From Clostridia bacterium (lineage in GTDB: Bacteria; Bacillota; Clostridia; RGIG7378): a stretch of 40,040 nt of DNA. The stretch covers positions 100,087 through 140,126 of the forward strand of contig JAFYSJ010000002.1 of NCBI GenBank assembly GCA_017559445.1. Direction: 5' to 3'. This document shows, piece after piece, positions 32,604-40,040 of the stretch (positions are counted from its first letter, which is position 1; each line of letters starts with the position of its first letter). A program made the position numbers and the translations under genes. The notes under the pieces were generated by a model. It saw only the letters and a program-made list of their open reading frames with translations. It searched no databases and was not told where the DNA came from.

Positions 32604-32713
32604 TATACCTTTTAGGGTATAAAGTCAAGCAAATTTCCTTGTTTTATATAAATTTATACCCTAAAGGGTGTAAAACACATTTATTCAGTGCATTTTGTAC
32701 CCTTTAGGGTATA
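32604..32713. promoter_or_regulatory. Three palindromic operators of the hip operon
   Basis: Near-identical 18-bp palindromes TATACCTTTTAGGGTATA (32604-32621), TATACCCTAAAGGGTGTA (32655-32672) and TGTACCCTTTAGGGTATA (32696-32713) fill the gap between hipB and radA. Their centres are 51 and 41 bp apart. On the minus strand the middle one lies between TTTACA and TATATA, a possible promoter with an 18-bp spacer. They are most likely HipB operators. The third also borders the end of radA. Confidence 0.82.
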
Positions 32714-32719
32714 GTTTCC

Positions 32720-34087
32720 TTAAAACAACTCTTTCACATTAGCAATTGGGTGCAACTTAATGTCTCCAAACTCTTTAATCTGTGAAGCTGTCAACTTTAT
32801 GTAGTTTGCCTTTGGTAAATAAAAGTCTGTAAATCCTGTACGAGCAGCTTCCATAATTCGAGCATCAATCCTAGATACGGCTCTAACCTCGCCTGTAAGT
32901 CCAACCTCTCCGCAATATACTGCGCCTCTCTCAAGGGGCAAGTCCTTAACTGCAGAATATATTGTTGCCAATATACCAAGATCGCATGCAGGCTCAGTAA
33001 GCCTAATACCACCAGCCACGTTGATGAACACATCTCTCTCCCAAAGTGGCAGACGCATACTCTTTTCGGCCACTGCTAATAACATTCCAACTCTATTAGA
33101 ATCTGTGCCGTTAACTGTACGCTTAGGCAAATTGTATGGTGACTTAGATGCCAGTGCCTGAATCTCTGTAAGCAAGGGCCTTGTGCCCTCCATGCCACAC
33201 ACAACAGCCGCTCCGGAAATATTGCTGTCTCTCTGAGTCAACATTGCATCTGCAGGATTTTCTACTGGACAAAGACCGTCACCTGTCATTTCAAAAAGTC
33301 CAATTTCGTTGGTGGAACCGAATCTATTCTTTACGCCTCTCAAAACTCTAAAGGGCAAATTACGTTCGCCTTCGAAATAAAGAACTGTGTCCACCATGTG
33401 TTCCAAAACTCTAGGTCCTGCCAAGTTGCCTTCCTTAGTAACGTGGCCGATTATCATGGTTGTAATACCGGCTGTCTTTGCCACCTTAAGGAGCAGACCT
33501 GTTACCTCGCGAACCTGCCCTACACTGCCGGGGCTAGAGCTCATTTCATCGCTATATACTGTCTGGATTGAATCTATAATAAGAAAATCTGGCTTTTCTT
33601 TTTCCACACATGCCAAAATGACGGACATGGCATTTTCACTAAGGAGCTTTAAGTTTGAATTTTCTATTCCAAGCCTATGAGCTCTCATGCGAATCTGAGG
33701 AGCTGACTCCTCGCCAGATACGTAGAGGACCTTTTTGTCCTGTGGAAGCTTGCCACAAATCTGCAAAACAAGTGTGGACTTACCAATGCCTGGGTCTCCG
33801 CCTAAGAGAATCAAGGAAGATGGCACATATCCGCCTCCCAAAACTCTATCCATCTCTGGAATACCGGAGGAAAATCTAACACCATATTCGCTACTCTCAA
33901 TGTCAGACAACTTAACTGCGTTGCCGCGATTCTCTCCCTTAAGCATGGCAGGCCCCGGAGTCTTGTCCTGTACAACAAACTCCTCGATCATTGTATTCCA
34001 CTGGCCACATGTGGGACACTTGCCAAGCCACTTGGGGCTTGTATATCCACACTCCTGACACACAAAAACTGTCTTACTCTTTGCCAT
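32720..34087 (-). CDS. radA: DNA repair protein RadA
   Basis: A 455-aa RecA-like branch-migration helicase that helps process recombination intermediates. It shows the zinc finger C10-x2-C13-x10-C24-x2-C27, Walker A GGDPGIGKST (96-105), the RadA-specific KNRFG motif (253-257) and a C-terminal Lon-protease-like domain. The length is typical. It starts at ATG 34087 inside the sigH gene (14-bp overlap), indicating coupling. All motifs appear intact. Confidence 0.97.
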   Translation of the reverse strand: MAKSKTVFVCQECGYTSPKWLGKCPTCGQWNTMIEEFVVQDKTPGPAMLKGENRGNAVKLSDIESSEYGVRFSSGIPEMDRVLGGGYVPSSLILLGGDPGIGKSTLVLQICGKLPQDKKVLYVSGEESAPQIRMRAHRLGIENSNLKLLSENAMSVILACVEKEKPDFLIIDSIQTVYSDEMSSSPGSVGQVREVTGLLLKVAKTAGITTMIIGHVTKEGNLAGPRVLEHMVDTVLYFEGERNLPFRVLRGVKNRFGSTNEIGLFEMTGDGLCPVENPADAMLTQRDSNISGAAVVCGMEGTRPLLTEIQALASKSPYNLPKRTVNGTDSNRVGMLLAVAEKSMRLPLWERDVFINVAGGIRLTEPACDLGILATIYSAVKDLPLERGAVYCGEVGLTGEVRAVSRIDARIMEAARTGFTDFYLPKANYIKLTASQIKEFGDIKLHPIANVKELF

Positions 34088-34682
34088 TTGTCTTAACTAG
34101 CTTTCCCTTAATTCTAGACAAGGCATTATCCACTGACTTGCGGCTTATGCCTAATATTTCTGCTATTTCGCTCTGGGAATTTCCCTGCAAATACTGCCTT
34201 AAAACTTGTAATTCCTTGGAAGAAAGATGCTCCTCTGCGTACTTGTGAAGCATCTGTGTATGGCTCTTGCGAAGGTAGATCTCCTCTGGATCTCCAGACT
34301 TGCCATCCTCAAGGATTTCCTCTAATCCCTCGCCGTCCTGATCTGAAATTGAAACTACCTTTTCCACAGGAATCTGACTTATGGCTGTGGCCTTACGTAC
34401 TGCACTTACCATGGCTCTCTCCACGCACAATGTGGCGAATGTCTTAAAGCTGGCGTCCTTATCCTCGTCGTATGAGGCATATGCATTGTACAAGCCAATC
34501 ATTCCCTCTTGGATGGTGTCCTCCATGTCGGCGCCTGCAATGTAATACCCACGTGCCTTGGCCTTTACCATGGTCTTATACCTTTCCATAAGAGCATTGA
34601 GGGCTTCCCTATCTCCCCCGCGAGCCTGCTGGATTAAATCCCTGTCATCTAATTGTAAAAAATCTGTGTAAATATCTGTCAT
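34074..34682 (-). CDS. sigH: RNA polymerase sigma factor SigH/Spo0H-like
   Basis: A 202-aa sigma-70 family factor. It has region 2 with DMEDTIQEGMIGLYNA and FKTFATLCVERAMVSAVRKA, and region 4 helix-turn-helix with GNSQSEIAEILGISRKSVDN. The size and motifs fit SigH, the transition-state sigma factor that starts sporulation and competence programmes in Firmicutes. It lies 2 bp after the sortase gene and overlaps radA by 14 bp. In many clostridia sigH is beside cysS, mrnC and rlmB, so this srtB-sigH-radA arrangement is a different context. Confidence 0.92.
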   Translation of the reverse strand: MTDIYTDFLQLDDRDLIQQARGGDREALNALMERYKTMVKAKARGYYIAGADMEDTIQEGMIGLYNAYASYDEDKDASFKTFATLCVERAMVSAVRKATAISQIPVEKVVSISDQDGEGLEEILEDGKSGDPEEIYLRKSHTQMLHKYAEEHLSSKELQVLRQYLQGNSQSEIAEILGISRKSVDNALSRIKGKLVKTNGKE

Positions 34683-34684
34683 CC

Positions 34685-36031
34685 CTATTTCCAGGATCCA
34701 CTTACTCTAGGTGTAGTGGGTTTCCAATCTCTACTTGAATCCATTTCGCCGCTACGTTCAACCAGTCTAAAAATAGCAAATGTTCTCTCATTAGAGTATG
34801 TTCCGTTGTAGCTACATGTAACTAATGTCAAAATCTTGTCATTGGGGCCGAATTCTACATTTTGAGCCAGCTTAACAACTGACCTGTCCTTACATGCATT
34901 GCAGAATTCGATGAACTCCTGAGATGTTGCAAAAGAATATGGAATGGTCTCTTCGGCTGCATCTACCAGGAAGCAGGCAAAAATCTCCCACTCATAGTTC
35001 TCGTACAATGAATCAAAATAAATAATTGGATTCTGCTTCCACATGTATGCACTGGTATAGTTTGCAATCTGTCTAAACATCTCGCCATCCTGCATGTGGT
35101 GACCAGAAATAATAGTGTTTCTGCCCAAGTTATCAGAAGAACAAGCATAGTCCATGAAAATGGAACCATAGTAGTTTGCCTTGCCGTAAATATCGTGGTC
35201 TATATAGAAACTCTTGTTGTTCTCATCCTTACTCTGCAAAACAGGATAATTGATAACTGTGCCTGTCAGCTGAATCCAACCAACTACGTCTCTGTTAACT
35301 GACAGTAAGCTAGCAAAAGAAGGTCTGGGCTGTGGAACAGGTGTAGAAACTGGTGGTGGTGTCGGAATAAAAGGGGTTGGCTGTGCATCCAAAGTCACAT
35401 CCTGAGTCAAATCACCTGTAAGATCCCCCACCAAACCCTCTGTCTTATCCTCATTAGGTGTAGGAGTTGGAACTGCAGTTGGGGCGTCTGTATATGTTGG
35501 AGCTGGTACTCTAGTGCTAATAGGTGGTCTCTCAAAGTCTGCATACAAGTCCTTAATGGCATCCATCTGTTGACGGTGTGTCATGTAAATGTATCCTCTA
35601 CCTGCCAAAACACCTAAAGAAACACAGAAAACCACTAAACATACGTAGTAAAGAATCTCGTATATCTTGCCTCCAAGAGGTAAGTCTCTCCACTTTTTCT
35701 CCTTATGTCTAGGCATGCCCTGTGGCTTAAGTCTTGGGTCATAACTGCGGCCCCTACCTGTTCTGCCACCTCTATCAAAAGCAGAAACTGTGAGTTCTGG
35801 GTCCTCTAAGCTATTATTCTCAAACTCTGAGTACTGGTCATCAAAATCAAGGGATTCAGAATCGTCTGAATTAAGCGCAACAACCATAGGGGCTTCAATT
35901 TCTGAAGTCTCTTGGACGTTTAGAGCAGCTACTTCCACTGTAGCATCTACATCTTCATGCAATGCATCCAACACAGCTTCCTTAACCTTCTGCTCCTCAA
36001 CTATGCGCTTTTTGTTCTTTTTATGTCCCAT
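34685..36031 (-). CDS. srtB: Class B sortase with long N-terminal and proline-rich regions
   Basis: A 448-aa membrane-bound transpeptidase. Residues 1-120 are a charged cytoplasmic extension, 124-147 a transmembrane helix, and about 176-238 a Pro/Thr-rich linker (for example PTPFIPTPPPVSTPVPQPRP). The sortase domain follows with catalytic H311 (ISGHHMQDG), C406 (TLVTCSY) and R416 (NERTF). The GHHM and TLVTC context is of SrtB type, which often anchors haem proteins or pilus parts. Typical SrtB enzymes are about 250 aa, so both added regions are unusual. No obvious substrate with a sorting signal lies in the window. Confidence 0.92.
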   Translation of the reverse strand: MGHKKNKKRIVEEQKVKEAVLDALHEDVDATVEVAALNVQETSEIEAPMVVALNSDDSESLDFDDQYSEFENNSLEDPELTVSAFDRGGRTGRGRSYDPRLKPQGMPRHKEKKWRDLPLGGKIYEILYYVCLVVFCVSLGVLAGRGYIYMTHRQQMDAIKDLYADFERPPISTRVPAPTYTDAPTAVPTPTPNEDKTEGLVGDLTGDLTQDVTLDAQPTPFIPTPPPVSTPVPQPRPSFASLLSVNRDVVGWIQLTGTVINYPVLQSKDENNKSFYIDHDIYGKANYYGSIFMDYACSSDNLGRNTIISGHHMQDGEMFRQIANYTSAYMWKQNPIIYFDSLYENYEWEIFACFLVDAAEETIPYSFATSQEFIEFCNACKDRSVVKLAQNVEFGPNDKILTLVTCSYNGTYSNERTFAIFRLVERSGEMDSSRDWKPTTPRVSGSWK

Positions 36032-36117
36032 ATTACTCCCTAGGTGCTGAATAAATGCATTTTACCATATGCCATGGCAGAAAAACAAATTAACACCTAA
36101 CTTTAATCTCTGTTTTC

Positions 36118-36151
36118 TTGGACGATTGCCTATACAAAAATGTTCGTCCAA
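36118..36151. terminator. Long-loop inverted repeat after the GH36-like gene
   Basis: TTGGACGA (36118-36125) and TCGTCCAA (36144-36151) form an 8-bp stem with an 18-base loop, 7 bp beyond the stop codon of the GH36-like gene. There is no T-tract, so termination is only a possibility. Confidence 0.35.
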
Positions 36152-36157
36152 AATGGG

Positions 36158-37762
36158 CTAAAGCTTTACACTACAAAGCTTTTCACCATCTGTATATTCG
36201 ACTATTACCTTGTTCTTTACATCGTAAATACGGGTAATTTTACGCTCTGTGCCCTGCATGTTCTCAAGTATCAGTTTTTGCTGTTCTTCGTCGTAATCTG
36301 TCGGATTGTCAGTTATTAACTGTGGCATTCCTACCATTCCACTTACGATGGCACAAGATTTTCTAGATGCATCAAAAAATCTAAGACCCTGGTTCATCAA
36401 GGTATATTCCTTAGGCGTATTTACCCATGCTCTACCGTTAAGCTGTCTTCTAAAAAGAGCACCTAAAAAAGACCTATCTGGTGTAAGGTAATCCACCAAG
36501 GATCTAATGGATCGGATTGCTGTCTTAGGTGTAACTGTGGCACCTGTGGAAATATGGCAATAATCCACCATTCCGAAGGCTGGCATAAGAGGTACATCCT
36601 CTGCCATAACAGGAATACCATCTGTAAGCTCCTTGAGTGTTTCCATTGCCTGGTACATGGAAGCGGCGCGGCTCTGTCCCTCTACAGCAACAAGACCTGC
36701 CATGTAAAGGTCACCTGCTACAATCATGTCGTAACCCCATTTGTTGACCACTGTGTCAATCAATCTACGGATATAGTCCTTAACGTCTGCACGAGATACG
36801 TCCAAGGCCACAAGGTTCACGTCCATTGGACTATTTACAATCTTATTATTTCTATCTCTCTTTATCCAATCCCTATGGTCAACTGCCAATTGGCTGCGAC
36901 GGTCGATGGAAAATGGGGATATCCACAATGCGGCCTTAAATCCCCTATCATGGATTCTCTTGGCCACCTGTGCCATGCCCTCTGGGAATTTGTATGGTGC
37001 TGGAGACCAATCTCCCTTGGCCATATTCCAACCCTCTGCAACCAAAACCATGTTATCCTGGCCTGTTATGGACTCCATGTTGTCCAAGGCTTCCTCTATT
37101 CCCAAGGCGTCCACGTGGTAACCCATGTTGTTTGTGCTAAATCCGCCCATTGGCTTAACATCCAGTTTAGGCAGCTTAAGATCATCAAACCACTGATCAA
37201 AAACATACTCCTCAGGTCCATCGTAAATTTTAATAGACATGAGTTTGTACTCACCTGCCTCAAGGCTAATACCCTCTACATCCTTAGAAATATAGATAGT
37301 GCTGTCTAATCCATCGTACTGGAAAATAGTATATCCTGTTCGTTCATCCAAAGAGGCAATGAGCCTGTAGTTATTACGGGATGTGCGGAAATAACAGTAG
37401 GAAAATCCCATGGGAGAACCGTTATGTATGTCATATGCACCAAAAAGCTTGGCTGCAGTACTTACTCTCAAGCGGCTTCTCAAGTTTGCCGGGATGGCCA
37501 AAAGCTTGTTGTCTCTGCTCGTCTCCATGCATGGTGAGTCTGAACGGAATCCATTCATGAAAAAACGCTCGTCTGTTTCACATATCCAGTGGAATGTCAT
37601 TGTAAAGGAAACAAGACGAATGGACTCCATTGGATTAATGGATACACTAATCTCGCCATTACGGTCTTGGACCTGCGCCTTAAGACCACTGTTCTTAAGG
37701 GCTCCGCTATACTGACGACCGTCCTTATGCTGATATGTGATTGTACATTCTGGTATATACAT
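36158..37762 (-). CDS. GH36-like (alpha-galactosidase family) protein with altered catalytic motifs
   Basis: A 534-aa protein with an N-terminal beta-sandwich (about 1-200) and a (beta/alpha)8 barrel resembling GH36/clan GH-D enzymes. Supporting blocks are GDWSPAPYKFPEGMAQVAKR, DRGFKAALWISPF and DHRDWIKRD. The catalytic positions differ. The segment normally read as W-G-F-D-x-x-K-x-D-F-L-Y is W-G-Y-D-M-I-V-A-G-D-L-Y, putting Gly350 where the nucleophile Asp is expected. The acid/base region, usually R-I-x-x-D, reads C-H-I-S-T-G (402-407). It may be a non-catalytic or mechanistically different relative. GGGAGC precedes ATG 37762. It is cytoplasmic (no signal peptide). Confidence 0.75.
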   Translation of the reverse strand: MYIPECTITYQHKDGRQYSGALKNSGLKAQVQDRNGEISVSINPMESIRLVSFTMTFHWICETDERFFMNGFRSDSPCMETSRDNKLLAIPANLRSRLRVSTAAKLFGAYDIHNGSPMGFSYCYFRTSRNNYRLIASLDERTGYTIFQYDGLDSTIYISKDVEGISLEAGEYKLMSIKIYDGPEEYVFDQWFDDLKLPKLDVKPMGGFSTNNMGYHVDALGIEEALDNMESITGQDNMVLVAEGWNMAKGDWSPAPYKFPEGMAQVAKRIHDRGFKAALWISPFSIDRRSQLAVDHRDWIKRDRNNKIVNSPMDVNLVALDVSRADVKDYIRRLIDTVVNKWGYDMIVAGDLYMAGLVAVEGQSRAASMYQAMETLKELTDGIPVMAEDVPLMPAFGMVDYCHISTGATVTPKTAIRSIRSLVDYLTPDRSFLGALFRRQLNGRAWVNTPKEYTLMNQGLRFFDASRKSCAIVSGMVGMPQLITDNPTDYDEEQQKLILENMQGTERKITRIYDVKNKVIVEYTDGEKLCSVKL

Positions 37763-37813
37763 AGCTTTGCTCCCAGCGTAAATTCATGTCTGTTTATTAT
37801 AACACATTTTTTA

Positions 37814-38182
37814 ATGAGCCACGAGAAGCGCTGTCGCGCTAGTAACCGCACCGTTGGTGCTAGTGGGCCGCTGCGCTAGTAGCCGCACCGTTGGTGCTAG
37901 TAGGCCGCCTTCGGCTAGTGAGCCGCTGCGCTAGTAGGCCGCTGCGCTAGTAGCCGCACCGTTGGTGCTAGTATCCGCTGCGCTAGTGAACCGGCTACGC
38001 CTAATGAACCGCTGCGCTAGTAGCCGCAACTACGTTGCTAGTGGCCGCTCGTTTCACTCGCTAGTAGGCCGCCTTCGGCTAGTGAACCGCTGCGCTAGTA
38101 GCCGCACCGTTGGTGCTAGTATCCGCTCGTTTCACTCGCTAGTGAAACGGCTACGCCTAGTGAACCGCAACTGCGTTGCTAG
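37814..38182 (-). repeat. Mosaic CTAG mini-hairpin repeat array E (19 units)
   Basis: The largest array, about 370 bp, lies between the GH36-like gene and tRNA-Cys. Read on the minus strand its units include GC-GCA-GC, GCC-GAA-GGC, GCACC-AAC-GGTGC (five copies), GCAAC-GCA-GTTGC, GCAAC-GTA-GTTGC, GGC-GTA-GCC (two copies), GAGTGAAACGAG types and one GCGC-GACA-GCGC. Every unit is led by CTAG (one TTAG). A frame stays open through much of it but is not a gene. Confidence 0.93.
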
Positions 38183-38250
38183 TTATGTGAGGAGTTGGAT
38201 TTTTAACAAAAATATACAAAAAACAATACAAAACATACTAAAATTCTGCG

Positions 38251-38279
38251 TTGACACATGCATATCTCTTTGTTACAAT
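38251..38279 (+). promoter_or_regulatory. Promoter of tRNA-Cys
   Basis: Consensus TTGACA (38251-38256), a 17-bp spacer and TACAAT (38274-38279), ending 13 bp before the tRNA. This is one of the best sigma-A promoters in the window. Confidence 0.85.
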
Positions 38280-38292
38280 AGCTAAGCGATGT

Positions 38293-38362
<70 letters not shown>

Positions 38363-38366
<4 letters not shown>

Positions 38367-38450
38367 AAATAAGCAACCCAAATGGGGTGCTTATTTTTTT
38401 GTCTTTCTATGATATACTCAAGATACAAATCTATATATTGGAAAGGCGGA
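38363..38450 (+). repeat. 88-bp duplicated terminator-promoter module, copy 1
   Basis: It begins with the last four bases of tRNA-Cys (TCCA), contains a terminator hairpin (AAATAAGCAACCC/GGGGTGCTTATTT then T7), an extended -10 promoter (TG-A-TATACT, 38410-38418) and the ribosome site GGCGG of the next gene. It differs from 39144-39231 at only two positions. Confidence 0.85.
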
Positions 38451-38456
38451 ATGTTT

Positions 38457-39125
38457 ATGAAGAAACTTCTTATATTGGTCATGTTATCCACCATATTGCT
38501 GTTTTCTTTTTGTGGATGTTGCTTGCTCTACGATTATGAACTTTATGCCATTGATTCCTTTAATATTGGATATACTAAATTATTAAAGGACGCTTATGTA
38601 GGTGATTATAATTGGGACGGAAGTGATGAGAGCAAAACCATTATCATTCCAGAAACCTATGGTAATTGCACTATCTCTGCTCTTGGAGGATATTCTGGAA
38701 GAGGTTATCCAAGTGCATTTCAAATAATTCCAACCGAAGATGCAAGAAATATACTTTGTCCAAATGCTACCGAATGGTCATATGTATCTAACACGAAAAA
38801 TATCGAGCCTAACTCTGTGCAATATTTAAGATTCAAAGTTCACATTAGCAAATATATTAGCGACATTAATGAGTTAAATGCTGGAGGAATTATTCTTGCA
38901 GAATTTATTGAAGGAGAAGAGACAAAAAACAACGTATATGTTTTGACCTGCTACGTTACATGTGATGAAGAAAATAAGCATTTTTACGCAAAGGACGGAA
39001 AACTTTATTTCAAAGAAAATGACATGCTTGTTGACGATATTTTTTATGAGGACTTTGTTTTAGAGCAACATAATGAGACGCATAAAGATGAACCTGTAGT
39101 TGCGGTTCCTTTTGCCAGAAAATGA
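38457..39125 (+). CDS. Putative lipoprotein, tandem paralogue 1
   Basis: A 222-aa secreted protein starting at ATG 38457 (GGCGG, 7-bp spacing); the frame extends upstream only through the terminator-promoter module. The N terminus MKKLLILVMLSTILLFSFCG is a lipoprotein signal with Cys around position 20. The mature part contains YNWDGSDESKTIIIPETYG and CTISALGGYSGRGYPSAF, echoing the IP..y.g..ITa.G pattern of BspA-type leucine-rich repeats. The function is unknown. It is paralogous to the next gene over its entire length, with the CDEENKHFYAKDGKLYFKEN block conserved. Confidence 0.75.
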   Translation: MKKLLILVMLSTILLFSFCGCCLLYDYELYAIDSFNIGYTKLLKDAYVGDYNWDGSDESKTIIIPETYGNCTISALGGYSGRGYPSAFQIIPTEDARNILCPNATEWSYVSNTKNIEPNSVQYLRFKVHISKYISDINELNAGGIILAEFIEGEETKNNVYVLTCYVTCDEENKHFYAKDGKLYFKENDMLVDDIFYEDFVLEQHNETHKDEPVVAVPFARK

Positions 39126-39143
39126 TTCTCCCCATTAACACGA

Positions 39144-39231
39144 TCCAAAATAAGCAACCCAAATGGGTTGCTTATTTTTTTGTCTTTCTGTGATATACTC
39201 AAGATACAAATCTATATATTGGAAAGGCGGA
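39144..39231 (+). repeat. 88-bp duplicated terminator-promoter module, copy 2
   Basis: This is 86 of 88 bases identical to 38363-38450. It ends paralogue 1 transcription (AAATAAGCAACCC/GGGTTGCTTATTT, T7) and restarts it with an extended -10 (TATACT at 39194-39199) for paralogue 2. It even retains the tRNA-derived TCCA, indicating that the duplication began at the 3' end of the tRNA. Confidence 0.85.
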
Positions 39232-39237
39232 TTATTT

Positions 39238-39846
39238 ATGAAGAAACTTCTTGTTGCACTTATTTCAATTTTGCTACTTTTCTCACTATGTGGATGTTGC
39301 CTGTATTACGATAGCCGCGGCATTACAGAAAACTCTCTTGAGGTTTTCTACGCCCCAACAATTAAAGAAGCTTTTATTCATACATATTACTGGGACGGAA
39401 GTGATGAAGGCAAAACCATCGTCATACCAGAAACCTATGAGGGATGTACCATTACTGCCTTCGGTGGATACTATGGAAGAGGCGTTCCTTCTCCATTTCA
39501 CGTTGTTTTCACAGAAGAAGCTCAGGAGCTCTTACGCCCCGATGCCTTTCGATGGGATATGAACTATTTAGATAACATAAAAGATTACAATGTTGAATAT
39601 ATCCACTTTAATCTACACATTAGCCAATACATCGAAGAAATTCACGAGGTAAATTTTGATAAATACCACGTGGCAAGATACGGAATGGTCCCCATGGTAT
39701 ATGTAATCACCTTTAATGTGACATGTGACGAAAACAACAAAACATTCTATGCCAAGGACGGAAAACTGTATTACAGAGAAAACGATGCCCTGGTGGAAGA
39801 ATTCCCCTACAGTGACTTTGTTTTAGAAACACCAACTGAAGAATAA
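39238..39846 (+). CDS. Putative lipoprotein, tandem paralogue 2
   Basis: A 202-aa lipoprotein starting at ATG 39238 after GGCGG. The signal ends in the lipobox-like LCGC. The mature part has YYWDGSDEGKTIVIPETYEG and CTITAFGGYYGRGVPSPF, then CDENNKTFYAKDGKLYYREN near the end, mirroring paralogue 1. The C-terminal tail after LVEEFPYSDFVLE is shorter than in paralogue 1. The family function is not recognised. An exported, cell-surface role is inferred from the signal peptide. Confidence 0.75.
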   Translation: MKKLLVALISILLLFSLCGCCLYYDSRGITENSLEVFYAPTIKEAFIHTYYWDGSDEGKTIVIPETYEGCTITAFGGYYGRGVPSPFHVVFTEEAQELLRPDAFRWDMNYLDNIKDYNVEYIHFNLHISQYIEEIHEVNFDKYHVARYGMVPMVYVITFNVTCDENNKTFYAKDGKLYYRENDALVEEFPYSDFVLETPTEE

Positions 39847-39851
39847 CCCTG

Positions 39852-39884
39852 CGATACCGATACTTTTGTCGGTATCGTTTTTTG
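39852..39884 (+). terminator. Terminator after lipoprotein paralogue 2
   Basis: CGATACCGA pairs with TCGGTATCG around TACTTTTG and is followed by TTTTTTG, six bases after the stop codon. Confidence 0.9.
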
Positions 39885-39986
39885 TTGATATTTAAAATTT
39901 GGTTCTTCACATTTTTTGTGGGAGTGAAATAAAAGATGCTGGTAGCGACAAGTAACGAACCAGAGTAAAAAAGTAGTCATCATCAC

Positions 39987-40023
39987 GGTAGCCATAGCCT
40001 ACGCGCTTGGCTACCTTTATTTT
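39987..40023 (+). terminator. Terminator-like hairpin at the window edge
   Basis: GGTAGCCA (39987-39994) and TGGCTACC (40008-40015) form an 8-bp stem followed by TTTATTTT. No gene ends just before it on either strand, and 39887-40040 contains no other feature I can support, so its purpose is unclear. Confidence 0.45.
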
Positions 40024-40040
40024 GTTGTTAAGTCCTTCTA

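Noticed and set aside
37962-38285. A 107-codon plus-strand open frame in array E
   Set aside because: It is a translation of the repeat units (repeated RLRLVNRCASSR-like blocks) and ends in the tRNA promoter; no ribosome site and no gene character.

Overview
The window looks like chromosomal DNA from a Firmicute of class Clostridia, probably Lachnospiraceae or a close relative. The reasons are a complete pyr operon with the PyrK/PyrD type 1B dihydroorotate dehydrogenase, a PyrR-type leader, a SigH/Spo0H sigma factor, a class B sortase, moderate-to-low GC, and AGGAGG-type ribosome binding sites. This placement is inference from gene content, not from a database search.

Layout. 1-1074 (+) holds the end of an AbiEi antitoxin and the AbiEii toxin, a type IV abortive-infection pair. 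1262-2674 (-) is an NCS2 purine permease. 3139-12751 (-) is one pyrimidine operon, pyrC-carA-carB-pyrK-pyrD-pyrF-pyrE-pyrB, behind a promoter and a PyrR-type attenuator (12823-12982). It makes UMP from glutamine or ammonia, bicarbonate and aspartate. Two members are unusual: CarA has lost the Cys and His of its glutaminase triad, and PyrB carries a C-terminal zinc-ribbon tail that looks like the end of PyrI. 13021-15270 is a low-GC scrapyard: an IS3-family remnant, a URI/GIY-YIG-like toxin tail with an Imm44-like immunity gene, and a second immunity gene broken by an in-frame stop. 15392-19940 (-) is a four-gene ABC exporter operon (ATPase, permease, GldG-like, DUF4340). 20082-23984 (-) holds comFC, a methyltransferase, a GT2-GtrA fusion and a YjjG-like nucleotidase. 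24096-25103 (+) is an orphan substrate-binding lipoprotein. 25140-28073 (-) has an RlmD/TrmA-family RNA methyltransferase, a D-2-hydroxyacid dehydrogenase and a CPBP protease. 28482-31058 (+) is an MBOAT plus DHHW pair for acylating an exported polymer. 31096-32593 (-) is a tripartite HipB-HipS-HipT toxin system with three palindromic operators. 32720-36031 (-) is srtB-sigH-radA. 36158-37762 (-) is a GH36-like protein with altered catalytic positions. 38293-38366 is tRNA-Cys, followed by two tandem paralogous lipoproteins (+).

The most unusual feature is a dispersed repeat family. Five arrays (2874-3141, 15325-15391, 20796-21024, 28154-28262, 37814-38182) are built from about 50 short units of 16-25 bp. 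Each unit starts with CTAG, holds a tiny hairpin usually closed by C-G over a 3-nt loop (GAA, GCA, GTA, AAC, TCC), and ends in CGG or CGA plus a few bases. Unit order is mosaic. Three arrays run into the stop codon of the neighbouring gene, and two share a flanking GTAGCGGGCGAC plus CTTTGG/CCAAAG stem-loop. The architecture recalls REP/BIME elements, in which a tetranucleotide sits at the foot of a hairpin, but no mobilising transposase is visible here.
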